Shown here piece by piece: positions 48,685 to 60,763 of a DNA stretch of 64,000 bases. The position numbers and the translations under genes were made by a program. The stretch's first letter is position 1. Each line of letters starts with the position of its first letter. The notes beneath the pieces were generated by a model, which worked only from the letters and a program-made list of their open reading frames with translations, ran no database searches and was not told the DNA's origin. Origin of the DNA: Saururus chinensis (taxonomy: Eukaryota > Streptophyta > Magnoliopsida > Piperales > Saururaceae); the NCBI GenBank assembly GCA_035235625.1, contig CP141150.1, forward strand, positions 27,730,756 to 27,794,755. Direction: 5' to 3'.

Positions 48685-50777
48685 AAATGATCCTCAATAG
48701 ATCGGTGGTGAGCCCAGCTTATGAGAGCTCCCTCCAATGGAGAGGTGCAACAACACGACCAAATCAATAGCTCCTCAATAGAGTAAAGACTCATAAAAAC
48801 TATTTGGAACCCTATCTTGCTCGTCAACAAGCAAGGATTCCAAATGACTATCCCAAACCCTTTCAATCCCATCTAGACTAGGGTTAAAACTCAAAACTAC
48901 CATCGGTTCATTAACCAAGGGAAATCGTCAAGTCAAAGGCCTTGTTCATTCTATGCACCAGTCTCAAACCCCTCTAAGGGTATTTAAGTATTTATCTTGA
49001 TTAGGTGTTCTCACCCAATCCAAAGCCATCTAACCCCATTGATTAATCTTAAGCTAGTGATAAATTAATATCACAACAACAATAGCAAACATTAAAGCAA
49101 ATGAAAGCATAAATAATATAGACCCACATAGGTCTAAACAAATCATAATACCAAGGTCAAAACTCAATTATAGCTCTAAAAAGATCCATACTATTATGCC
49201 CTACTCTCCTCATGTTAGGAGGTGGTACCTAAGGGCATTAGGGTAATTTTCCTACATGGTACATGGTCCTCTCCATTCTTGGGTATGTCTTTGACCTCTT
49301 AATAGGTTTCAATATCAAAATGGCCCATTAATTCCATTTACACGAATGCGGGCCGGTCCGCTCATAAGGGTATTTCTGCCATTTTTTTAAGGGCTTCCCT
49401 AATTGTAATGAGTCCAAAACTAATCTTAGAGGTAATCCTTGGCATTATGGACCCAGGGTAATTTTCTTGCCATTTAACGAGGTCTCTAACCCCTTGAAAC
49501 GACGGTAGTTTGTACTATGGTTCACCATTGACCTAGGGGAAAAATAGTTAGTTATTAACTTACTAGGATTTTTTCACAACATGTGACTTGGTCTATATCT
49601 GGGGTACACATACAAATATCACTAGAATTTTCCCCAAATATTAACTTTACTATAGGCCTCTGAACTGAGCCCCTAAATCTGGTAATTAAATATCACACTA
49701 TGATTCAACTACAAGGGTAAATTGTTTATTTCATAGCCTATGGGAGTTTTCCCCATGCTAAAACTTAGTCAAAATATTGTCCATACTCTCATGGTCATTT
49801 GTAATTTTTTTTTGAATTTCTTTGACTATTTTAACTCACTAAACTGGACCTAGTTCAAAATTATTATTTTTAGTTTGGACCGAACTTGGCTGAGACCAAA
49901 ACGGGCTGGGTTATTCTACCCTGTCCTAGGCCCGACGATCAACATTGCAAGTTGTCTTCCTCACTGTCGGCCAGAAGCCTGCTAGCCTCTGGCGGCACCT
50001 CCTCTGGCTGCCACGACTAGGTGGGGGCTTGGGCAGTGTGAGACCGGCTCTGTGCGATGGAATCAACTACCTTGGCCCTGTTGTCGTTCGGTGGCCGGCT
50101 AGGGCCAAAGGTGTCTTCTTCTTTTTTATAGACTGACGATTTAATGGTAGAAGTCGTCCCCTCCAAGACCACTGCAGCAAGGACCGCAGCAGCCAAGGCT
50201 TGCGTCCCCTCCCCCTCCTTCGATGGGGAGGGGTGATGCAGATATGTGGCAGCAGCCAAGCACCTCTAGCGTGACGCAGCAGAACTTTCACCAGGGCGAA
50301 AGGGTACGGGAGGCAAAATCCAGCAACCAGGCGCCCTGCTGGCGGCGGGCAAAAAATAACAATTCTTTTTACACCCCTTCCTCTCTCTATGATTCATATT
50401 TATCTCCCACCTTATTAATTCAATATTAAGCTTAAGGAGAATTGGTTTATTTTGCATTCTTACTTCGCTGCTTCTAGTCTTTGAGCTTGCTCATCCTCTC
50501 CTCTCCATCTCCATCTCTGCTAGACTTTCCATAAACTCCTTCAGCGACCCCCTTCTCTCTCTTCCCCCCCCCCCCCTCCCTGAGGCCAAAAGCTCCACCA
50601 AAATAAGCCCTAGGTGGCCTTTTTATAAACATGAGGATTATGAACCCTAATCCTCTTAGAAATTTGGCTAAGGTGGACCACTTGGGTAATATTTTAATAA
50701 TTTCAGTTGCTTTAAATAACTAGGCCCACAAAATGACTTAAACTGCCCAAATACATGTCTAAATTGGGTAAACGGGC

Positions 50778-51924
50778 TGATAAGTATAATTTATATGTTA
50801 TTTTACCCTTAATTATTCTATTTTCTAGTCTCATTTAAGAGTTTATATAGGTTAAATAATTAGAAATTAAATTTAATTAGGTTAGAAAAAGCTTCTATGA
50901 TGATTTGAATTAAATTGGCTTATTTTACATATTCTTCATTGGCGTTCGAATGGGGTCACTTACTGTTTGATTGGGATAACGTGATTTTGAAGAAAATACA
51001 AGCGTTCGAACGGGATAACGCGCAGTTTCCTAGTTTAAGTCAATTTTGAGTCCTTTTCATATAGAACTTCTTCTTACGGTTCTTATGCCTATATAAAGAC
51101 ATATTTGGCTCAAAATTGAAGGTTAGCAAGTAGATTTTATGAAGAGAAAAAAGAAGAAGAAGATGGAGAAAAACTCAAAGCTTTCAATGGAGATTCAAGT
51201 GCTTTCTTCTACAATGGAAGGCTAAACTTTTCTTTTACTTAGGAGTTGATGAAGCTATAGATAACTTTCAGTTTCTTTTCTTTTTAATTTAGATCTCAGT
51301 TGTGAATTATGACAATTGTATGATAAGGATTTCCTTTTTAATGGAAGAGCTTTTCATGTTTATTCAAATCTATGTTGATTTATTGTCTTGTAGATGATAG
51401 ATTGATGTGGTTTTGATATTTGCATCAATTCTAATTTCTGTGATTTAGATGAGATGGTCATGCAATAGTTTTAATGCTCAGATAATCAATGACTTAGATG
51501 AGTTATACTAAGATTAGACAGGTCATGCCTATAACTAGTTTAGTGTAGATGATTCGTGCTATTGTCGAAGATAGTTCATGCCATGGAATTTAATTAATGA
51601 TTCTTTCTGAAGTAATTCTAGCTTGTAGCTGAGAATACTTGTTCATATTCACACTAGATTTAGATTAAAAGTTAAGGAATTGTTATGGTTCTATAGTGGA
51701 TTTGATTTCCTAAGTAAATTCTATCATATTAATCTCTTGTTTTTAAACTAGTTGATTATTTTCTTTTGCTTAATTTAAGTTTAAGTTCTTTCTAGTTTTT
51801 AATCAACAAATTCCTCTTTAGATTTAGTAATAATTTATCCGTCTCTAAGGTTCGATAACCCTTAAATACTCATCCTAGTACAATTACCTTGTACACTTGC
51901 AAATTGTTTAATTATAAACGATCA
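50778..51924 (+). mobile_element. Solo LTR S2 (1147 bp) nested in LTR D
   Basis: Starts TGATAAGTAT and ends AACGATCA. The flanks CGGGC (50773-50777) and TGGGC (51925-51929) are a 5-bp duplication with one mismatch. TATA box TATATAAAG at 51090-51098. GCGTTCGAA words lie at 50942 and 51002. The end contains 'aggttcgataaccc', a common plant LTR ending. No coding domain. Confidence 0.78.
51090..51098 (+). promoter_or_regulatory. TATA box of solo LTR S2
   Basis: TATATAAAG, about 310 bp from the LTR start, plus orientation. Confidence 0.5.
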
Positions 51925-52156
51925 TGGGCCCCTGTATGATATGTTCAACTTTGAATAGTCATAACCCTCATTCGAACTCCAATTTACGCATTCTTGTTGA
52001 CGTTTTGAAACTTTTTCTATCTACTTTCTAATTACATTGGTCTCAACTATAAATTTTATCTATTTTGGAATTTATTCAACTGAGAAGGTCAGGGGGTCAA
52101 CATATTATCTTCTACATGCTTAATTTTTTAAACCTAGGAAAATCTGGGATATTACA

Positions 52157-52295
52157 TGATGGCGAGCGGGGGAGGACTCAGAGACAGACACATCACGAAG
52201 GGTAGAGGAATTTGTAGCCGTGGAGGGCAGTCGACTTTTCTATCGCAACTGACTAATGGCAATAGGAGGTCCAAAATCAAATGCTATGATACCAG
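52157..52295 (-). mobile_element. 5' leader remnant and primer site of the short-LTR gypsy relic
   Basis: Minus-strand TGGTATCATAGCATTTG (52278-52294) is a tRNA-Met type primer site one base from the 5' LTR. About 120 bp of leader remains before LTR D cuts it off. Confidence 0.75.
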
Positions 52296-52559
52296 TGTTC
52301 GATGTCTACACAAGATAAATTAGAGATAAAAAGAGAAGAAAAATAACTGAGAGATAAATTAAAATAATCTAATTTTTGAATCTGATTTCTCAATGCCGAA
52401 TCTTTTATAGAATATATAGAAAAAATCTAAATTAATCCTAATGGAACTAGGAAACAATCATTAATCGAATTCTAACTAAAGAAGAAGTCTAACTATTAAG
52501 AATTAAACTAAAACAGGAATCCAATCTATTCTAATCTAATCTAATTTAGTGTGACAACA
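52296..52559 (-). repeat. 5' LTR of the short-LTR gypsy relic (264 bp)
   Basis: Starts TGTTCGATGTC and ends GTGACAACA; same length class and wording as 40795-41055. The following TCTCC completes the target duplication. Confidence 0.88.
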
Positions 52560-52564
52560 TCTCC

Positions 52565-54000
52565 ATTCTTGTGTAAGTCTTTGACCACTCAAGAGGTTTC
52601 ACTCTCATATTGGCACATTGATTCCATTCATGGGAATGTAGGCTAGTCCACTCATAGGGGAATTTTTATCATATTTTTTAGTGTCTTCTTGAACTCCAAT
52701 GGGTTCAAACCTCATATCAGGACTGCTCCTTGATGTCATAGACTCATGATAGTTGTTTAGACATTTTATGGGGTTATCAACCCCTTGAACTCACCTTAGT
52801 TCACTCTATAGCTCACACTCAATCCTAAGGGTAAAATGGTCAATTATCTGGTTACTGAGATTTTCCCCCATTATGTGACTGGTTCTAAATTTAGGGTACA
52901 TACTTACCTCTTACTTGAATTTTTCTCAATCTTTAAGTCCTCTCATAGGCCCCTAAACCAGTGCCCAAGTTAGGTAATTAAATACTATACTAAGGTTCAC
53001 TACAAGGGTAAAATAGTCATTTCATAGCATATGAGAATTTTTCCAGGTTGAAACTTGGTCAGGAATCTCGAAAAACTCCCATGGTCCAATGGCGATTTTT
53101 TACAATTTTTTTTATTATCTGAAGCAACCACGGTTCAATGCTTTCTCTCTTTATTTATTTATTTTTTTGGACAAACCAACTTAGACCTCGGCCAGGCTTA
53201 GCCAGGCGGGGTCCTGGCCAAAGCGGGTCAGGTCACCCTTGACCCAAGCCCAATGACATGCTTTTTTGGTTGTCTTCCCCACAACCGCTAGAGGCCCACT
53301 GGCCTCTAGATATGCCGCCATGGTTGGGCACACGACCAATGCCTACCCATTATTTTATACACCCCTTCATCCCCCTCAATTTAATATAAATAGACCAACT
53401 CTTTCAATCAACGCTAAATTGGACTATATCTATGGAGAATTGGTTTATTCACATATCCTACCTTGAGTATCAGGTTGTTGTTGATCCACAATAGGCTGAG
53501 CTCCATCGCCAACCATACTAGCCAAAAAATTCTTCCAGCCTCTTTTTCGTCTTTCCTCCCTCCAAAGTTTCAAAAGCCCCTTTTTCAGAAGCCCTAGATG
53601 GCCTTAAATAATTAATGGGGATTAGATTCCTAATCCTTAATGACTTTGAGCCAACTCAACTTCCATTAAGCAGCCTACTTGGCTCCTAAACCTATTTATG
53701 TCACTTTAATTAGTCAGACATGTATAGCACATGAAACGGCCCATTTACGTGTCTAATTTAGGCAAACGGGCTTTACAAATAATATTCAACTTTGAACAAT
53801 TATATCTCCCTTATCTGAACTCCAATTTGCATGATCTTAGTAGTATTTCAAAGTTTTTTCTGTCTACTTTCTAACCTCATTGGTCTCGGCCTTAAATTTT
53901 ATCTATTAAGGAAGTTATTCAAATAATAAAATTAAAGAGTCAAGTACATTATTTTTTATATAGTTAAGTTTTAAATTTTAAAAAAATCCCAAATATTACA
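52565..54000 (-). repeat. LTR E (family X), right segment
   Basis: Continues exactly where 40789 stopped ('ctccattcttg...taagtctttgacc', cf. 49274 in LTR D) and ends AAATATTACA at 54000. It is not interrupted at the site where S1 and S2 landed in A and D, and so shows the empty site ('aaacgggctttacaaataat'). Confidence 0.8.
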
Positions 54001-54922
54001 CTTTTTCTATAGTTTCACATGTTCAACCATTGTGTTTACCGATTCTCACCAATATGAGGTTAAACTCCTACATCAATGCTTCTTAATATACACAAGCATC
54101 CACGTCAATACTCATATATTTGCCACTAAGTTGTCATGACATCCTTTCGCAACTATGGATTTTAATATTTTTTCTTTTTTTTAGGGAATCTCCCTTATCT
54201 AGTTTTGACACATAATTTTGCTAAAGTTGTCATGTCCCCCTTTATGTCTACATTTTCTTACCAAAATGGTTACTAACTTACTATAGTTCCACACAATTCT
54301 ATTCACCTCGCCAGAGTCTTAATTATTTATTTTCAACTTATGATCTCCACTACATTGTACTTTACTGCCCATATTTCCCTTTATGACACATTATTAATTT
54401 TTGCATATATGTAGAATTTACTTGAATTTTAGAAGGCCATAGGACAGTTGGTGTATGTGGGGGCAAGGGTGGACCCAGCCCCACTATGGCCGCATGAGGA
54501 CTAGCAAATGTGTGGCTCGATCCAAACTCGCCAACTTGAGAAGCATGATTTGGATATTTGTTAACTTAAATTTGGCTTGAAGGAAATCCTCTTAGATTTT
54601 TATCAAATTGATAATTGAAGTGCAGGGATTATTTAAGTTAAAAATCTTAATTAGTCCCTAACTTGGAGGCGGAGTGTGTATCCCCTCTCCCCCTCTCCAC
54701 GATCTTTCCCTCTTCTTACCCTTAGACAAGCTGACTCCCTCCATCTCCTCCTCCAAGCCAACCCCTCTCTTTTTCCTTTCCATATTTTTCCTCTATCTTC
54801 ACCATTTCATTTATTTTTGTTCATAAATAAACTCCCCTCCATTGATTCTAAGCAACTAAAGGATTCTTACCTTATTTAATTGTAACTCTTAAAAGAACAT
54901 ATGAAGCATATATATAAGGTAA

Positions 54923-54924
<2 letters not shown>

Positions 54925-54958
<34 letters not shown>
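54925..54958. repeat. (AT)17 microsatellite
   Basis: Uninterrupted AT dinucleotide run; likely length-variable. Confidence 0.97.
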
Positions 54959-54960
<2 letters not shown>

Positions 54961-55614
54961 GTTGATCAAAATTATGCAGAACTTCATGTATGTAATTAGT
55001 CTTAGGAATCTTACAAGATTTAGTTGTAGTTAATCATATTTAGAACTGATATACTTGAAAAATAGGAACATATGTGTTCTTATGGATCAAGGTTGAAGAC
55101 TAAGAGTGGTGAAGGTAAAAGAGATTAATATTACAGACACTCACATACATAAATCACTTAGAATAGCTTAGAAAGTGATATTGGGAGTTTTAGATTGAAT
55201 TAAGATAAAAGGGCAAAACTATAAAATTATTGTGTCATCAATCGATTGCTACACATTACACAAGTTAAATTGATCAATCACTACTTGAAACATTCCTTTG
55301 TAAAAACAGCCCGACAGTTTATCAATCGATCACCTTGAGGATGGATAATCGCTAGCTGAGTCGTGCCCTATTAAAACAGTGAACAAATAGTCACTATTTG
55401 AAACAATCGATTGTTGTTTGTTATGATTATCAAATTTAAGCCTTTCGAGAAGAGATTATATATCTAGTTGGAGTCAAATTCTTAAACCGACTTATAGACT
55501 TATTTAAAGGCTAAGGAATCACAAATTTGTAGAGAGTAAAACTTAGAAAATAATAGAGAAATAATGAAAGTTCATTTGTCATTATTTTCCTAGAGAGATC
55601 ACCCAAAAAGCTTC

Positions 55615-55910
55615 TAGTTTATGTTAATGGTGATTTCATGAAGACAGACAACTAATAAAGAAGATTCTTACACTACAAACATAAGAGAAGTTACAACAAA
55701 GTCTTCAAAGAAGTTGAAAAAACTCACAGGTAGATTAATAATTGAAGAATGAGTCTTTAATTTAGTTTATGTTAATGGTGATTTCATGAAGACAGACAAC
55801 TAATAAAGAAGATTCTTACACTACAAACATAAGAGAAGTTACAACAAAGTCTTCAAAGAAGTTGAAAAAACTCAAGGGTAGATTAATAATTGAAGAATGA
55901 GTCTTTAATT
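55615..55910. repeat. 148-bp tandem duplication, two copies
   Basis: Copy 1 is 55615-55762 and copy 2 is 55763-55910. They start TAGTTTATGTTAATGG and end GAGTCTTTAATT. The only differences seen are two adjacent-region bases (CTCACAGG versus CTCAAGGG), so the duplication is recent. Confidence 0.95.
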
Positions 55911-58200
55911 TAGTTGTTAGAAGAAGACAAATGGGGAACATGAAGAGGAAAACTTCAAGGTTTCATGGAGGGAGAAACTTGAAGGCCAACAATAAAAATG
56001 GCTGAACAAAGAGAAATAGTTTTCATTTGTGTCGAGTAAAAAAAGGTTGATTAATTGTTCTTAGTGTCTTATAATTTCTTACATACTAGTGCATTGATTT
56101 GACCTTATAAGGTTGACATAATTTTTTACCCAAGTTAGGTTTTCACGTTAAATCATTTTGTTCATATGCGTTTTGCATATTTAGGTTGATTTAATATTTG
56201 AGAAATTGATAGATAATGCATATAGACATTAGATTTTAATTGTTTTTGTTATATAACGCATAGAGGCTAGAACTATTAAATCTTACTTGTCGAAGTACTA
56301 GTTTTAAGAGCAATCTAAGTTATCATTTAGGTCAATTAAATAGATATTAAACTCTCAACTCTTACCACTGATATACTAAGCTATTTTAAGGCTTTATGGA
56401 TGTGATAAAGAGAGAATTTCTCAGAGTTTTTGGTAGAAAACTCTTGATTTTTATTTTAAGAGAAGATTGAATTTTATTATTCAAAAGGGAATGTCTTATC
56501 ATGTTGAATTTTGAAGCATGAACTTATGAACATGATGCATGTTTATAAGAGCATAATCATTAAAATTGCATAAGAATGCTTTCATCACACATCAATGAAC
56601 TTACAAAGAGATTTGTCATTTGAAGAGTAAGTAGAAGGTCATTGCATTCATTGGAAGACAAAGCCACTCAAGGAGAAATTGATGGAGTAGTGGCACATAA
56701 TTTGCGGAGTACTTGCAGATAGCCAAATAGTTGGGTCGGGAGTACGAGTAATTGATTTGATAATTGTGTCATTATGTTCTAAAATTTGCTTTTTTAGTGC
56801 CATGGCTAATCGGTGGAGAGTTGGACTTGTGGTTTTTTATAGGGTATTCCGTATTAAAAAATTGTTGGCATTATTTGCTTTATTTTATTTCAAATTTAAT
56901 TACTAATTGCGTGCTAAATTACGTGTATTGTGATTTAGCCTATTGCCTTTGTATCTCTTTTAATTGAATTAACCTAAACCTCTTAACTTTGTAATTTATA
57001 TGTGGAATACTATTTTAAGTCAATGGTCATCAAGGTTTTGCCATCTCTTAATAACTTGGCAAATAGCTTAGTTATAAAATAACCCTAATTTTCATCTATG
57101 CACCACCTAGAGAATAATTAGGTTAGGTAATTAGGGATGAAATTTTTATGAGCTGGCTCATAAAAATGCCGGTTAGGGTAAAAACGTTTTAGCCCTTAGG
57201 CTTAAAATTCTAAAGCTTGCTTTAAAAAGGGTTGACTAAGGCTATGGTCCAAAAAGTCCGCAGACCCATTCAATCCATTTTCAAGTATAAACAGGATTAT
57301 TTTAATTTTTTTTATAGTCTCATATAGCCCAAAAGGTAAGGAGAAAGAAAAAAAATTTATATTTTGAAAAATTTAGGACTTAAGCTTGCAAGTGATGGTG
57401 GTTAGTTGTAAAGAGGCTAAAGACATATAATCGTGTGTTTTATTAGGTCAAATAGTTGAACCTTATCCAAACATTATAATTTTTTATTAAATTAATTATT
57501 TAATAAAAATAATAAAATACAAAATGAAAAATATCCCCTGGTAATGTTGGGCTAGGGCTGAAATTTTAAAAGTCAGGGCCTCAAAGACTGAATGGCTAAG
57601 ACTACTCCAGACTCAACCCTATTTTAACCTTAAAGGTAATTAAAGACGTTGCCAATTTTACGTACATATTAATTAAAATTATGTAAAGGGCTTAGGGCAG
57701 TTTAAGAAATAACAAATATAAGTAGAAGCCTAAGGATAATCTGGTAATAAGCAACAAAAAATCTATTGTACCTCTTTCTTTTAAAATAAAATAAAAAACT
57801 CATAGACCTACCCCATAGCCCAGCCCCACACTTTCGTCTCATGTACATGAGCACAAATCGAACATGAGACAAGGAAATGTCCCATCGAGCACGCTAGAGC
57901 TAGATTGACTCCTTCCAACCAAATTTAATACTAATATAGTATAATAAAGTTAAGAGCATGTGATAAAAACATAAAATTAATAAAATTGACAATTTAATAA
58001 AAGATAATTATTATTTTATGAGGGGACTATTGTCTTGTTAATTTTTTTCTTAATTAATTCAATTTACATGGCTTAGAAAAAAAAGAAAAATTTATGAAAA
58101 GGTTCTTGTACTTAATTTAAATTTCACTTTAGTCCATTCGTTATTTTTGTTTTTGTATTAATCTTTTACATGTATGTAAATTTTTTTCAACATATAAAAA

Positions 58201-59150
58201 TATTACAAATTTGCCACTTAATATTTTTTGTTAATACCTAAAATGCCCCTCCTTGGTCCCCTTTGTGTCTCCCAGAGCAAGGGAGGAGGAGGTCGGGTAG
58301 TTGAAGAAGAATTGAAGTTTGACATCACATTGTGTTGTATCCTAAAACAAAGAAAGGGTCTTACATTGTGTTGTACACTGCGATAGTCTTGGCCGATCAC
58401 ATTGGTGTCTGTAAGGGTGAGGGTTTTTGCTTGCTATTAATAGACTCAATGTAGTAGTCTTGGATGGGGAGGTGGAGGACTAGTTTGGATTGGAGTTCTT
58501 GCTGCATGTGATGGCCTTGGGTACCCATAATAGGCTGACCTCCTGTTGGTTCATGACCAGAAAAGGTAGGAGAAAACGGAGCCATTATCGTAATCAAAGG
58601 TAGTAGCACAAGCTGTGTCACTAACAGTAGTCAAAACAAGGAAACATTCAGAGTTGGGGAGGAGGTGGATGAAGATGAGAAGGAGATCAAACATGGAAGT
58701 CATTTCAAGTGGAAATTGAGGAGCGGATTCGTCAAATTGAAAGAGAAGATAGCCGACGGCCATAGCCATGGGCCATGGATGACAGTAACTATGGGTAGAG
58801 CTAACTTTTGGCCATGTCTTGCAATACATGGACATTTTAGGCATTCGATAAGGTGAAAATGCATTGTCTTTAAATAATAATTAATATAATAATTTGACCT
58901 ATCTTTATCTTTAAGTGATGCAACCCTAAAAAAAACATATAAAGAGATACGAGAGTCAAATCCAGGAAGGATAATCCCACCGATATTAGTAAAGTCGTTT
59001 GGGAGTTGGACTTTTAATATTTTTCTTATCTAAAACCACCCCCAATTTAACTAAGGATAAGGAGTTTACCATATTTATTTAGCTAACTTTCCCCACTTAT
59101 AAATATATAATATCCCAAGTGGGGTCCGTAGCTAGGGCTAAGGAGGCCAC
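58201..59150. other. Unassigned GC-richer patch and spacer
   Basis: 58240-58860 is less AT-rich than its surroundings and has open frames on both strands (97 codons on minus at 58844-58551; 63 codons on plus at 58665-58856). I recognise none of them. A decayed gene fragment is possible but unproven. Confidence 0.3.
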
Positions 59151-59164
59151 TGAGTCGGTTTTTA

Positions 59165-59340
59165 TTAAATCTTAACTTAATATTATTTAAAAAATAGACT
59201 TAAATTTGACCCAAATAATTATTCGGATTAAAAATTATAATTATAACTTTATATAAGTTAGTTTTTGTTAAATTTAAATTTAATATTATTTAAAAAATAA
59301 TAAATTTAAATACAATCCGAATAGCTATTCAGGTTGAACT
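59165..59340. repeat. Diverged direct repeat, about 100-bp period
   Basis: 'taatattatttaaaaaata' followed by 'aaattta/gaccc...attcggatt' wording occurs near 59180 and again near 59282, with diverged surroundings. Confidence 0.5.
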
Positions 59341-59589
59341 CAAAAACCTAAACCCGGCCAATTAAAGATGGGTCGGGTTTTACCATATATCAAATCCGAG
59401 TTTAATAAGTTAAATTAGAATTTACCGTATATCCTACTCGTGTGGCATCCATAACTAATGTAGGGGAGGTGAGAGACATTTGTTTTAAAAAAATACCTTA
59501 ATAACGTTTTTAATGGAGTAATATTTTGTTTGTTAATGGAAAACACGAAAAACACTTGGAAGTCGGGTAATCTGTTGAATGGACGGGTT

Positions 59590-60763
59590 GGTGTCAAGTA
59601 ATCATAAAAGGACAAGAAGAGGGGAGCGGGGAAAGGGGGAAAGGAAGACGTGCGCAGCGACGCCTCAGCGCCCGCAGCGATGCGTGGACGCAGTTGGCGG
59701 ACTCTTACTACCTCCCTCCCCTTCTTCTGCTTCTTCTTCTTCTTCTTCCTCAACTCTTCACATGGCACCTCCACCTCTCCCCAACGCAACGTCCCCGCCC
59801 CCGCCGCCGCCTCTCCCCCTTTTTCCGATAGATTTCACAGCTGCCGCCTCCCCCCCCTCCTCCTCCCCCTCGCCATTGTCCTCTGACAGGTCGCTCTGCT
59901 CTTTTGCCTCACCTGCATTGTTCTTGTTCTTCTGTTTTCTTTCCGTTTTGGCGTCCGAGGTTTTCTGGGTCTTGGCTCAAATGGGCTGTTCCGAGTTGGG
60001 TGCCCAATGAGCTAGTTGATTTTTTTTTTGTTGTTTACTGTGTTTTTTTGCTTTTTAGTGAGTTTGTATTTTGGTGGGATTTTGGGTTGTTCTATTTGTT
60101 ATGTTTTTTCCTGGTTTGATGGTTTTTTGTTACTGGGTTTTTGGCTTTCTGGGTTATTGTTGAGTTTTTTGATGCGATCGGACTTGCAGGTCTTGGTTCT
60201 CAGCTTGGCTGAACGCAATGGACTTGAATTTCGTGCTTGTAGAGCTGATTTGCTTCTTGTCTTTTCGAACTGATACTATCATGTATGGGTTTTTTTACTT
60301 TTCTGGTGCAAAAATTTGTATAATGTGATCGCTGATTTCTGCCTGTTCTTCTTCGTATTTTCTGCGGCGCTAGAATTGTAAATCTTCTGTTTGTATATGT
60401 TCTCATTATCTGCGGATCTCAATTCTTTTTTATCCGGCTATTGAATTTTATTATTTTATTTTTTTTGTTTCATAAAGACATTGGAGTTTCCTTGAGACGT
60501 GAAGTTTTCAATTCGCATTTTTCCGTCTTAAATTTTCTCCTTTTGTTGTCCCCTCATTCACCCGTGTCTCCATTCTCTTGAATATTTGTTGAAATTATCT
60601 GCATGATGTTTTTTATGTCTATTTTAGGTATATTTGTTTTTGTTAGTTCCCTTGATCTGACCAGTTGTGTTGAACCTGTCCTTGCTCTTTTCTTTGTAAA
60701 TAATTTCCTGTTACTAACTTGAATTTGACTTTACAATAGGTTCTAATTTTTTGGATCAGAAGA
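59590..60763 (+). promoter_or_regulatory. Probable promoter and 5' leader (with intron) of the LPA1-type gene
   Basis: The block 59640-59960 is CT-rich with CTT runs near 59729-59750, as in many plant 5' leaders. A weak CATAAAAGG lies near 59604. The coding ATG at 60764 is preceded by a good acceptor (TTTACAATAG at about 60730-60739), and T-rich DNA fills 60010-60730, so a leader intron is likely. Its donor could be CAG/GTCGCT near 59889. The 143-codon open frame at 59579-60010 is a low-complexity Ser/Pro run and is not taken as coding. The exact transcript start is not visible. Confidence 0.5.

Larger units (their letters stand above)
48685..52156 (-). repeat. LTR D (family X), second segment
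   Basis: Resumes with AAATGATCCT right after LTR C and ends GGGATATTACA at 52156, next to the relic gypsy leader. It matches LTR E (40172 onward and 52565-54000) and LTR A. A solo LTR interrupts it at 50778-51924. About 550 bp between the two D segments, judged against LTR E, is missing. Confidence 0.78.
40795..52559 (-). mobile_element. Short-LTR gypsy relic (Reina-like) hosting a nested cluster
   Basis: Left LTR 40795-41055 (261 bp) and right LTR 52296-52559 (264 bp) are direct repeats starting TGTT and ending ACAACA. The flanks are TCTCC at 40790-40794 and 52560-52564, a perfect 5-bp duplication that reconnects LTR E. The original internal DNA is reduced to 41056-41424 (gag zinc knuckle and 3' end) and 52157-52295 (5' end with primer site). 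Everything between is later insertions. Small LTRs plus a tRNA-Met primer fit Reina-type chromoviruses, but with no reverse transcriptase left the clade is an inference. Confidence 0.85.
54001..58200. other. AT-rich stretch without a recognisable gene
   Basis: No spliceable gene or complete element is seen. LTR-like wording occurs around 55200-55450 ('aatcgattg' words and repeats of 'gatcaatcactacttgaaac'), but no ends could be fixed. The open frames at 54676-54879 and 56764-56967 are short and compositionally biased. Confidence 0.45.

Noticed and set aside
59579-60010. 143-codon plus frame as an upstream N-terminus of the LPA1-type protein
   Set aside because: It is a Ser/Pro low-complexity run, ends in a stop before the acceptor at about 60739, and family members start near the exon 1 ATG.
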